This document shows positions 32,898 through 39,761 of a stretch of DNA of 39,761 nucleotides, in pieces. The translations under genes were made by a program, and so were the position numbers. Position 1 is the first letter of the stretch. The number at the start of each line of letters is the position of its first letter. The DNA is from Bacteroidota bacterium (GTDB lineage: Bacteria > Bacteroidota > Bacteroidia > Palsa-965): NCBI GenBank assembly GCA_003153435.1, contig PLYR01000018.1, forward strand, positions 44,254-84,014, in the 5' to 3' direction. The notes beneath the pieces are model-generated. The model had not been told where the DNA came from and ran no database searches. It saw only the letters and a list, made by a program, of their open reading frames with translations.

Positions 32898-33242
32898 ATG
32901 AAAACGCTAACAATTAACTTCCGGAAACACATCCTTGCCGTAGTATGTGCGATTTTGATTTCCTCTTCAGGGTTTGCAATCAACGGACACGTCGCTGGAC
33001 CGGTAAAATCAAAAATGCCTTCCACACCTTTATCTTATACTGGTAAATCTAAAACCCAGGTAAGGTCTTGTGATCTAAATCAAGAGGTTGTAAACTATAT
33101 GGCTTCCAAAGGAATGGAGGTCCTCACTGCGGTCCCTGCAGGTGGATCAGGGAAATGGATTGTGACCGCTATCGATGTTCATAACCTAACTCCTAAGATT
33201 GCTTGCAGCATCGTCACCATCATGATTGACATTGGAGGATAA
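32898..33242 (+). CDS. Small secreted protein of unknown function
   Basis: The 114-residue protein begins MKTLTINFRKHILAVVCAILISSS, a clear signal peptide cleaved near GFA. The mature part is about 85 residues: a Lys/Ser/Pro-rich stretch, then CDLNQEVVNYMASKGMEVL and a strand-like WIVTAIDVHNL, ending in an Ile-rich hydrophobic stretch (IACSIVTIMIDIGG). Two cysteines (58 and 103) could form a disulfide. I do not recognise a family. It has a long A-rich leader and a strong hairpin just after its stop (33274-33321), so it looks like a single-gene unit that is tightly delimited. Confidence 0.65.
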   Translation: MKTLTINFRKHILAVVCAILISSSGFAINGHVAGPVKSKMPSTPLSYTGKSKTQVRSCDLNQEVVNYMASKGMEVLTAVPAGGSGKWIVTAIDVHNLTPKIACSIVTIMIDIGG

Positions 33243-33273
33243 TATTTACTTCGGAATATTTTACGGTGTACCA

Positions 33274-33321
33274 GAAAGTGCTTCTACGTATTAACCCAGT
33301 GGTTATACGAGGGGCACTTTC
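33274..33321. terminator. Bidirectional hairpin between convergent genes, overlapping a stop codon
   Basis: The left arm 33274-33296 (GAAAGTGC...CGTATTAACC) pairs with the right arm 33301-33321 (GGTTATACG...GCACTTTC). About 21 pairs form with two single-base bulges and two G-U pairs, around a CAGT loop. On the plus strand AAATTTTAT follows. Its right end overlaps the TGA of the WG-repeat gene (33320-33322). Confidence 0.75.
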
Positions 33322-34030
33322 AAATTTTATGGGGAGTCATCCTTATGGCCACGGCTGCCAGCCCTTCACTGAAACTATGTGCATCTATATAGATTGGCCG
33401 GCAGATGTATTGTCCTTCGGTATTGATAAAGGCCCAGTTCCGGGAATAGGAAATCTGTCGCCATACTTTACCATACTCCGCATGTACCAATGCAACACTA
33501 TCGCTATACGGAAAAGCCTCCTCAAACTGCAACGCCTTCGTTCCATTTTGTACATCAATAAAAGCATAAGAAAAATCAAAGGTGCAGTGCGATTCTTTAT
33601 CAGAACAATATTTTTTCCGGAGGATCCTGTACAGTGCTTTTCCATATTGTGCCGGAGCTACAGGCACATAAGGCTGATCGAGTTGTGCAGATTCCACGGC
33701 GCTATGAGTCTCCATCAAATGATGAATCGGAAGGGAGTCAATCTGATAACGAAAAGGCTTGGAGTCTGTTTTTTCACCTTGACGGTTGATCACAAAAACT
33801 TGTCCGTTTTTCTTGACCGTAGCTAAGCCGTGATGAAAATCACCTACACTGTCAAACTCCAGGCCTATCTCCAAAGATCCTTGCTTATTCAGGAAACCAT
33901 ACTTAATAGGAGGTCCTTGAGGGCTTTTGATATGAAAAACACCAGTGGCAAACAGAAGGATGATCAGGGAGGTCGAAAAAAAGAAAATGATCAGAAAGGT
34001 TTCAAAACGGCCGGATGCTTTACTACTCAT
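33320..34030 (-). CDS. Membrane-anchored WG-repeat protein
   Basis: The 236-residue protein has an N-terminal membrane helix (about 11-31, LIIFFFSTSLIILLFATGVF) and no cleavage site. WG/KWG-type repeats follow: KYGFLNKQGSLEIGLEFDSVGDFHHGLATV with GQVFVINRQGEK, and later YAFIDVQNG and WAFINTEGQYICRPIYIDAHSFSEGLAAV. WG repeats are ~35-residue beta units of unknown, probably binding, function. The protein should sit on the periplasmic face of the inner membrane or be anchored by the uncleaved signal. It is 30 bases downstream of the large adhesin gene on the same strand, so an operon is likely. Confidence 0.85.
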   Translation of the reverse strand: MSSKASGRFETFLIIFFFSTSLIILLFATGVFHIKSPQGPPIKYGFLNKQGSLEIGLEFDSVGDFHHGLATVKKNGQVFVINRQGEKTDSKPFRYQIDSLPIHHLMETHSAVESAQLDQPYVPVAPAQYGKALYRILRKKYCSDKESHCTFDFSYAFIDVQNGTKALQFEEAFPYSDSVALVHAEYGKVWRQISYSRNWAFINTEGQYICRPIYIDAHSFSEGLAAVAIRMTPHKI

Positions 34031-34060
34031 ATGCTTTGCAGAAAACGAATTAAAAACTAT

Positions 34061-36427
34061 TTATTTAAGTAAGGTTACATGCCCGATAAGGGTGACAGGT
34101 TTTCGATCCAGATCCTTATAGGTGATCCTCCAGACATAAACATCTTGTGGACAAGGATGCCCATTCATCGTCCCATCCCATCCCGTTGTAATATCATGGC
34201 TGTCGAAAAAGAGTTGTCCCCACCGGTCAAAGATCATTAGCTCGAAATTTTTAACATTGATTCCGTAGGCCCTGAAAGTGGGATTATGCTGATCTCCATT
34301 CGGGGTGAACGCATTCGGAACGTAGATAGTCGTGAGCGGGTCAATGAAGACTTCAATCCGCTGCGTATCCCGGCAACCAAGTGCATTTACGCTCACCACA
34401 TAAGCGGTATACCTTCCCGAATCAGCATAGGTATGATTCAGCAGACCCGGGTTACAGCCCACTACAGAATCTCCATCTCCAAAATATAAAACACAGCTTA
34501 TCGCATTGTGAGTGGTGTCGAAGAAAGAAATCTGCGGGGTCAGCTCGCTAACGTGAGAGGGATATAAACTCAGACTGGTGTTTGGTTTCCCGAACACATG
34601 CACCGCATTATTAATCTTAACCGTATCCGGGCATCCACCACTGGTGGAAACAATCAGGGTGACATTATAGAACCCCGAATCGGCATACACATGTGTGGGA
34701 GAAGCCAGTGTGGAAATATTGGTTCCATGAGCCAACGAATCCCCGAAGTTCCAAAGATAGGTGGTGCCTCCGGTGGTGTTATTCGTAAAAGAAACGGAAT
34801 AAGGAGAGCATCCGGAGGTTGGGTTCGTAAAGGAACCTGTGGGTTTAGGAGTAATCACCACCAGAGTAGAATCACTGGTCGTACATCCTGCAGAGTCGGT
34901 TATGGTGGCTTTGTAATACGTATTCACGGCAGGCTTCACGGTATCGGCTGAACCGTTGATTCCGTTGCTCCATTTAATGGTATATACCGGAGTCCCTCCG
35001 GTAGCGGTTGCATGAAGCACCCCTTTGGCGCCGGTACAGATAGGAAGCGTATCGACCATCACCGCATGGAGCGCCGGTGCCTGCATAATAGTGAAGACCT
35101 GGTTTCCGGCACATCCATGTGCATCGGTTACATTGCAGGTGTAGAGCCCTGCGCACAAACCGTTGATCGTGGAGGTTGTAGCACCTCCAGGCGACCAGGA
35201 ATAAGTGAATGGAGTAACGCCCCCGGTAGGAGTGGCGGTTGCACTTCCGGTACATCCTCCGTTACATTGCACGTTTGTTTGGGTGGAGGTCAGCGTCATT
35301 CCGTTCGTGCTGGGAACCGTCATTCTCACCGTGTCGCCAGGGCCGCAGGAGGAACCATCTTTTACAATACAAGTATAGGTTCCGGCGCAAATATTGGAAA
35401 GGGTATTGGTGGTATTTCCGGAAGGGATCCAGGAATAGGTATAAGGAGGAAAGCCCAGGGTGGTGGTCACGGTTGCACTTCCGGAGCAAGTGCAACCGGA
35501 AGGAGTGACGCTAGATACCGCATTCAGAGAAGTGGAGCATTCTACAAAATCTACAAACACTCCGGAGTCGATGAGGCAGTCACCTGCATCGGCAATGGCT
35601 ACTTTGAAATGATAAGTCGCACAGGGAACCAAAGCCACAGAAACCGTGAGAACGGTGGTCATTCCTGCGTATTGTATGGTGGCTCCTCCGCTGTTGTTTA
35701 CATAGTAGGTGCAGTTCGTACACGGCCCTGAATTTCCATTCCCGTTATTCACGGTATTAATACTGACCGGGGTTCCATTGGGTAAAAGGGCAATGTTGTT
35801 TCCATTATAAGCAGGGCCAGTGGGATTCGGTCCGGTAATAAAAAAACCAAAGGCATCGTTATAACTCCCTACATAGGTTGGATATTCTCCGGAACCAAAC
35901 ACAAAACGCAGCGTCAACGTGTTGCACTGAGGAACAATATCGAACTGTAAGATACAAGGATCATTATGGGCAGCAGAATCGATATGGACCAGGTTAGAAT
36001 CTTTGACAGAAGTTCCCACGCAGGTAGAGGCAGGGAATATAGAATCATTCGGACCTATAGCATTGACTGCGCTTCCAGTGGTGAGCAGGATCCCATTATT
36101 GAATCCCAGATTGGTACTCGCCCCACCGCTGAAGGTGCCATAAGCAGCGGAATCACAGGTAAGCTGGACGTTGCTGATCGTCAACCCTCTCCCTGCAAGC
36201 GCATTCACCAGTCCGGCTGCACCCACATTGGGTGTTATCACCAGTTGGGCTTTCATAGGAATAATTGCAAGCAAGAAAAGAAGGCAAAATAAGGACAAGG
36301 ACCGGCGTTTCCTGTGAGGGAACTTAAAAGCAAAAGTAACAAGATCGGTTCGCTGTGTCACTGAATGAAAAATTAAGAACGGGATCATGAAAAGCCCGGG
36401 GAAGAATAGGCGTGATCCGTTCAACAT
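34061..36427 (-). CDS. Secreted adhesin: choice-of-anchor-L, SprB repeats, PKD domains, T9SS type B sorting domain
   Basis: The 788-residue protein has a signal-like hydrophobic segment ending MKAQ (about residue 60). A choice-of-anchor-L domain (about 62-290) is marked by FNNGILLTTG and FVFGSGEYPTYVGSYNDAFGFFI. Two SprB-type repeats follow (about 295-455; each has PPYTYSW or PFTYSW and GTYTC or GLYTC), then an Ig-like unit (to about 525), two PKD domains (about 530-695; LWNFGDS and YFGDGDS), and a CHU_C type B sorting domain (about 697-788; NAFTPNGD, IFDRWGQ, WDG). It should be exported by T9SS to the surface as an adhesin or gliding-type protein. The start is uncertain: ATGs at 36427 and 36388 both give a long N-region before the signal. 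Confidence 0.93.
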   Translation of the reverse strand: MLNGSRLFFPGLFMIPFLIFHSVTQRTDLVTFAFKFPHRKRRSLSLFCLLFLLAIIPMKAQLVITPNVGAAGLVNALAGRGLTISNVQLTCDSAAYGTFSGGASTNLGFNNGILLTTGSAVNAIGPNDSIFPASTCVGTSVKDSNLVHIDSAAHNDPCILQFDIVPQCNTLTLRFVFGSGEYPTYVGSYNDAFGFFITGPNPTGPAYNGNNIALLPNGTPVSINTVNNGNGNSGPCTNCTYYVNNSGGATIQYAGMTTVLTVSVALVPCATYHFKVAIADAGDCLIDSGVFVDFVECSTSLNAVSSVTPSGCTCSGSATVTTTLGFPPYTYSWIPSGNTTNTLSNICAGTYTCIVKDGSSCGPGDTVRMTVPSTNGMTLTSTQTNVQCNGGCTGSATATPTGGVTPFTYSWSPGGATTSTINGLCAGLYTCNVTDAHGCAGNQVFTIMQAPALHAVMVDTLPICTGAKGVLHATATGGTPVYTIKWSNGINGSADTVKPAVNTYYKATITDSAGCTTSDSTLVVITPKPTGSFTNPTSGCSPYSVSFTNNTTGGTTYLWNFGDSLAHGTNISTLASPTHVYADSGFYNVTLIVSTSGGCPDTVKINNAVHVFGKPNTSLSLYPSHVSELTPQISFFDTTHNAISCVLYFGDGDSVVGCNPGLLNHTYADSGRYTAYVVSVNALGCRDTQRIEVFIDPLTTIYVPNAFTPNGDQHNPTFRAYGINVKNFELMIFDRWGQLFFDSHDITTGWDGTMNGHPCPQDVYVWRITYKDLDRKPVTLIGHVTLLK

Positions 36428-36997
36428 GCAAGTTAAAAAATATTTCGGAAAGGGGAGAATTAGGCCATATGAATCCCGATCTCAGGGCCAGGCATGGTAA
36501 TCCTAATTTCCTGATCCTAAGATGAATCCTGGCAAAGAGTATGCTAGTTTCTGACAACGACTCCAAAATCAGATGAAAATATGGTTTTAGGGAACGGGTT
36601 TCGATTTGTAGAATTGTGCAGGAGATAAAATTGAAAGAATCCAACTCACTCACTTGCTGCTTGCAGACAATTCATAATAGTAAATACGCGTTCATTTCAA
36701 TCCTTGTCACGGGTACCATACGAATTGACCTTCCTCTCTTTTTGACCCGGTGAAATCAGAATCTTTTCTGCGGACTGAAGATTACAGTTGATGTGAATCC
36801 GGTCCGGTATTCGTTCCTGGAAATATTTGTTTTAACCCAAATACCTATCAAGATGAGTGTATTAGTTGTCAGGCCGGATAAAACCCCATTCGTCTGGATA
36901 GTGATCCAGACCGAATACGGAGGTACGAATTATTGGATCTATGCTCCAATGAAAGCTCAACCCAGGATCAAGTCAAAACAAAAACAAGCATCGAAAG
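36428..36997. other. Gene-poor 570-base stretch
   Basis: I see no convincing gene. A plus-strand frame could encode about 55 residues from an ATG at 36853 to a stop at 37020. It has a Lys-rich end, no recognised motif, no promoter element, and overlaps the end of the DUF354 gene by 23 bases, so it is probably not real. Before it, TATTTG (36825-36830) and CAAATA (36839-36844) form a 6-base inverted repeat. ATGAAAGCTC occurs twice within 60 bases near the right end. Confidence 0.4.
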
Positions 36998-38089
36998 TCA
37001 CGAGGATGAAAGCTCGGTGAAATGTTCTTGTGGGTATCCGGGTTGATTCTTCAGGATTTCCTTGCTCTGAGGAAACATCTCTACGAACCAGACCAGGAAG
37101 GCGGTAAGGTCCACTTTGGAGCGGATCTTTTCGTGGGACCAGGCTTTGAATGCCGGTTTATAATCCGGGTTCAGTAATATATAGAGGGCTCTCTGCAATA
37201 ATCCATCGCTCGTACGGAACAGTTCGATGAGGCCCAGTTTAACTTCTTCATCCAGCGTTCCGGCCCGTGCGGTGCTGATACATAACGAGGGTGTTCCCAG
37301 AAATGCAGCTTCCGCAGCCATGGTCAGACTTTCACTGATCAGCAGACTGGCGCCGTGGAGGATATCATGCATCTCAGCCGGATGAACGGCATAAGCATAG
37401 TCCATCAGATCGGCAGGCAATGTGCTTTCAGAAGAGATAATGACTCTGGCATATCTGCTCAGCTGACGAACCAGTGTATATTTATCTTCCGAAGAAAGAC
37501 CCTTCAATCCTGCATCATGACTCGCCTCCCAGGAAACAAACCTCAATATCACATATCGGTTTTCTTTCGATTCATTCAATATCGCTTCCACGACCCCAGG
37601 GACAGGAATAAAACGTTTCGGATGCAGGCTGAACAGTTCCAGGAAACTGTCGAAGCGGATTTGCCGGGAGCCGAAATCTTTTTGGAACACCTTCGGGGTG
37701 AGAAGCACCTTTGTAAAAGGGATATACAAGGCCTGTTGGAAAAAATTATGATCCGTATCATCCAGTGCGATGTGAGGCTTCCCAATCAGCCAGGCGATCT
37801 GAGCGGCATACATAGATCCGAAACTCAGGAACACATCCGGTTTTATTTTCAATGCATGACGGAAGATCAGGAGATCAGCCCTCAGCATATACACCAGCTT
37901 TCCCACTTTGCCATTGCTTCCCTTACCCCGGTTGAGGTATGGAAATTTATAGAAATCCAAAAGCTGGAGCGCTATTTCTTTATCCCTCGCTACAATGAAA
38001 AGAGAATGGCCCTTCTCCTCCATGATTGGAATAAACTTTTTGAGATAATGTACATGGGCCGGATGCCCGATATCAATCAGAATCTTCAT
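36998..38089 (-). CDS. DUF354 family protein, predicted glycosyltransferase/epimerase-like
   Basis: The 363-residue protein begins MKILIDIGHPAHVHYLKKFIPIM, the DUF354 signature start, and has two Rossmann-like halves as in GT-B enzymes. The second half carries ISESLTMAAEAAFLGTPSLCIS, where such enzymes bind the sugar-nucleotide. The N-terminal half includes PDVFLSFGSMYAAQIAWLIGKPHIALDDTDH. It is predicted to work on a nucleotide-sugar in surface-glycan synthesis; the substrate is unknown. A frame extension to a start at 38194 lies inside the upstream gene and is not used. The upstream FemAB-like gene ends 1 base before this ATG, so translation is probably coupled. Confidence 0.85.
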   Translation of the reverse strand: MKILIDIGHPAHVHYLKKFIPIMEEKGHSLFIVARDKEIALQLLDFYKFPYLNRGKGSNGKVGKLVYMLRADLLIFRHALKIKPDVFLSFGSMYAAQIAWLIGKPHIALDDTDHNFFQQALYIPFTKVLLTPKVFQKDFGSRQIRFDSFLELFSLHPKRFIPVPGVVEAILNESKENRYVILRFVSWEASHDAGLKGLSSEDKYTLVRQLSRYARVIISSESTLPADLMDYAYAVHPAEMHDILHGASLLISESLTMAAEAAFLGTPSLCISTARAGTLDEEVKLGLIELFRTSDGLLQRALYILLNPDYKPAFKAWSHEKIRSKVDLTAFLVWFVEMFPQSKEILKNQPGYPQEHFTELSSS

Positions 38090-38090
38090 A

Positions 38091-39101
38091 CTATTTGATG
38101 TAACGGTAAAGTTTAATACCCCATACGCCCAGTCGGTATAAGGCGGGTTTATGAATGTATTGGTACCGGCCCAGGTTGAGTAGGTTCCCGCCAAATTTTA
38201 ATTTGTAATCTCTCACACTATAACTTTCATTGGGTTTCCCGGCTCCGGCAAAATCATATACTTTGAGTTTGTTCTCCTTGGCCCAAAGCATATTACTCCA
38301 CGGCATCAGATCAGAAGCATGAAACCCGCTGTAGTCTCTGTCCACCGCGGCGTACCAGTCGTATATGACTGTTTTGTAAATTAAATAAACCCTGCACCCA
38401 ATCAGTTTCCCATCGAGATAGGCGCCGGAGAATTTGATGTTATTCCGGAGGATCTCGGAAGCCGAGAGAAACAATTCAAGAGGAGGAGAAGGAAGGTTGA
38501 TTCGCTCATAGGTTTTTTTGATCAGGTCATAACCCAGCAGCAGATCTTCCCGTGACCCCAGTTCTTTCACACATACATTTTTCTTGATCGCTCTGCGGAT
38601 ATTGGCGGCTCTCTTTTTATGCAGGGCTTTCTCCAGTGCTTCAGCCGATTGTTCCAGGTTGATGTGTATGGTGAGGTGATCCTCATAAGCAAACTGCTTC
38701 TCCTGAAAAGCGGGTTGAATAGGTTTCAGATCGAAAAGATTCCGGACTTCCGTATAGATCGGGTTTTTCTTTTTTACCTTTTTAAGATAACCGCTCAGGA
38801 GGGTGGTTGCATAGAGCAGATTATCCTCACAGATCAAAGGCCCACCGGTGACCAGGGCCCTGTTGGAAAAGGCACTCGTGATTCCCCGTTCCCGGATGAG
38901 TACATAAACCATCAATCCGACGATGGACCCTTCTGTGTTTTCCAGAGACACTACGCCCGCATTATACGCCGGGGTTGATTGATACAGATCAAACATAAAC
39001 GGGGTCTGAAAAATATTCCCGCAAGGATGTTGGAGTACAAATTCTTCCCACTTTTTACGATCCGGTTTTTCATTGATCACAAGGTTTGTGCTATTTCCCA
39101 T
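38091..39101 (-). CDS. FemAB/GNAT-fold aminoacyl- or acyl-transferase-like protein
   Basis: The 336-residue cytoplasmic protein resembles the FemAB group with two GNAT folds. It has an N-terminal WEEFVLQHPCGNIFQTPFMFDLY (typical of the group), a central lysine/arginine-rich helix (LHKKRAANIRRAIKKN) and the C-terminal half with GAYLDGKLIGCRVYLIYKTVIYDWYAAVD and HASDLMPW, then YDFAGAGKPNESYSVRDYKLKFGG. FemAB members transfer amino acids to peptidoglycan, while relatives act in exopolysaccharide or capsule synthesis. Coupling with a DUF354 protein favours a glycan role. No upstream promoter element was recognised in the 123-base gap before it. Confidence 0.85.
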   Translation of the reverse strand: MGNSTNLVINEKPDRKKWEEFVLQHPCGNIFQTPFMFDLYQSTPAYNAGVVSLENTEGSIVGLMVYVLIRERGITSAFSNRALVTGGPLICEDNLLYATTLLSGYLKKVKKKNPIYTEVRNLFDLKPIQPAFQEKQFAYEDHLTIHINLEQSAEALEKALHKKRAANIRRAIKKNVCVKELGSREDLLLGYDLIKKTYERINLPSPPLELFLSASEILRNNIKFSGAYLDGKLIGCRVYLIYKTVIYDWYAAVDRDYSGFHASDLMPWSNMLWAKENKLKVYDFAGAGKPNESYSVRDYKLKFGGNLLNLGRYQYIHKPALYRLGVWGIKLYRYIK

Positions 39102-39224
39102 ATATACAGAATAAATGATTTTCGGTTTCTATCAATCAACAAGAAAGAAGATTTTAAAAACACCCGTTGTCTGTAACGGAGCTGATCCTGTAGTTTGAGG
39201 AATCAGGAATGGAAGAATTCGGTC

Positions 39225-39761
39225 TTATTTTATCAGAGTAACTGTCCCTGTATAACGATGTTCCTCATGGAACACATCTTTTAAGATCACCACATAAACA
39301 TATACATCCTCTTGAGCAATCGCTGGTCCCCCGTTGGCACGACCATCCCAGCCATCGGCCAGGTTAGTGCCGGTGAATACCTGGTTGCCCCAACGATCGA
39401 AGATCATCATCCGGTACTCTAAAATATTTGCTCCATAACCCAGGAAAGCATCATTCAGATGATCTCCATTCGGTGTGAAGCAATTCGGAATATAAAAGGA
39501 CCAGATTGGTTTGATGATTACTTCATGACATACACTGTCTACACAACCAAAGGTATTCCGGATGTTTAAACACACATCCACCCTGCCAGTATCCGGGAAG
39601 GTATGCGTAGGGCTGATGAGCGAGGAAGTATCCTGCCCTCCGAAGCTCCAGAGGTTGAAATTATTTCCGGTGGACAGATTATAGAAGCTGATCAAGGGCT
39701 CTGTGATATCCACCACTTCGCGGCTCATCGTAAAAGAAGCCACCGGGATTGGATACACAGT
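39225..39761 (-). CDS. 3' end of a PKD-containing surface protein with T9SS type B (CHU_C) sorting domain
   Basis: The frame is open to the right edge of the window, so only the last ~178 residues are seen. They contain a PKD domain (LISFYNLSTGNNFNLWSFG, TGRVDVCLNIRNTFGCVDSV) and the type B sorting domain (NCFTPNGDHLNDAF, IFDRWGNQ, ADGWDGRANGG, VTLIK end). This is a T9SS-exported protein similar in its end to the adhesin at 34061-36427. The 5' part, and hence the size, is unknown. Confidence 0.93.
   Translation of the reverse strand, partial: TVYPIPVASFTMSREVVDITEPLISFYNLSTGNNFNLWSFGGQDTSSLISPTHTFPDTGRVDVCLNIRNTFGCVDSVCHEVIIKPIWSFYIPNCFTPNGDHLNDAFLGYGANILEYRMMIFDRWGNQVFTGTNLADGWDGRANGGPAIAQEDVYVYVVILKDVFHEEHRYTGTVTLIK

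Noticed and set aside
30295-33242. Possible defence island (JAB protein, helical protein, small secreted protein)
   Set aside because: The JAB family could suggest it, but there is no nuclease, helicase, restriction or toxin-antitoxin motif nearby, and neighbours are ordinary envelope genes.
35012-35731. 239-residue plus-strand frame opposite the adhesin
   Set aside because: It is the antisense of repeated SprB coding sequence, has Cys/Gly/Ser-rich composition without motifs, and the minus-strand protein is clearly real.
36324-36653. 109-residue minus-strand frame overlapping the adhesin 5' end
   Set aside because: It overlaps a much better supported gene in another frame and shows no recognisable pattern.
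36793-37020. Short plus-strand frame before the DUF354 gene end
   Set aside because: It has about 55-75 residues, a Lys-rich tail, no promoter element, and overlaps the end of the convergent gene. Kept only as a note in the gap entry.
37355-38098. 247-residue plus-strand frame opposite the DUF354 gene
   Set aside because: It is antisense to a recognisable protein and has no start signal or family resemblance.
1-39761. CRISPR arrays, tRNA/rRNA genes, insertion sequences, phage genes
   Set aside because: No evenly spaced repeats, no cloverleaf-like segments in the gaps, and no transposase, integrase or phage motifs were seen on either strand.

Overview
The window is a gene-dense stretch of a Bacteroidota chromosome. 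Three things support this. It carries a type IX secretion system (T9SS) sortase, PorU. It carries T9SS cargo with both sorting-domain types: the YPNP-type A domain and the CHU_C/gliding-motility type B domain. Twelve exact matches to the Bacteroidota housekeeping promoter element TAnnTTTG sit in gene-start regions. Shine-Dalgarno sites are not evident at most starts. The exact genus cannot be read from the sequence. Nothing suggests a plasmid, phage, insertion sequence, CRISPR array, tRNA or rRNA.

Layout, left to right. Positions 1-4003 (minus): an operon of two secreted amidohydrolase-like proteins, the first cut by the window edge. Positions 4125-6042 (plus): a membrane-anchored cytochrome c and the GTPase HflX. 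Positions 6045-12626 (minus): a T9SS-exported M1 aminopeptidase, an L,D-transpeptidase lipoprotein, a T9SS-sorted secreted protein with its own promoter and a perfect 15-bp terminator, and an MsbA-like ABC exporter. Positions 12685-15099 (plus): rbfA, a methyltransferase and a LolC/E-type permease. Positions 15090-16091 (minus): a DusB-type tRNA dihydrouridine synthase. Positions 16222-17187 (plus): a CPBP intramembrane protease. Positions 17190-19268 (minus): an outer-membrane beta-barrel protein, a DUF1456 protein and a nucleoid-associated protein, apparently one operon.

Positions 19469-23509 (plus): a small Cys/Pro-containing membrane protein, a TonB-dependent receptor and a sterol-desaturase-family hydroxylase. 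Positions 23502-27509 (minus): porU. Positions 27787-30279 (plus): a CBM9/DUF5916 outer-membrane protein. Positions 30295-32540 (minus): a RadC-like JAB protein with an unusual tail and an alpha-helical protein of unknown role. Positions 32589-33242 (plus): an inverted-repeat-rich leader and a small secreted orphan protein. Positions 33320-36427 (minus): a choice-of-anchor-L/SprB/PKD adhesin followed by a WG-repeat protein. Positions 36998-39101 (minus): a DUF354 glycosyltransferase-like protein and a FemAB-like protein, tightly coupled. Positions 39225-39761 (minus): the 3' end of another PKD/CHU_C surface protein.

The common theme is the cell envelope: export and anchoring of surface proteins (PorU and its cargo), lipoprotein release, lipid export, peptidoglycan cross-linking, outer-membrane uptake and surface glycan. 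Housekeeping RNA and ribosome factors (HflX, RbfA, DusB) are interspersed. Four convergent gene pairs end within 2 bp of each other or overlap. I did not find a clear self-contained new system. The best candidates for undescribed biology are the structured leader with the orphan secreted protein (32589-33242), the pair formed by the small CC/PPP protein and the TonB receptor, the two amidohydrolase modules that have lost their metal ligands, and two apparently leaderless divergent genes at 12626/12685.
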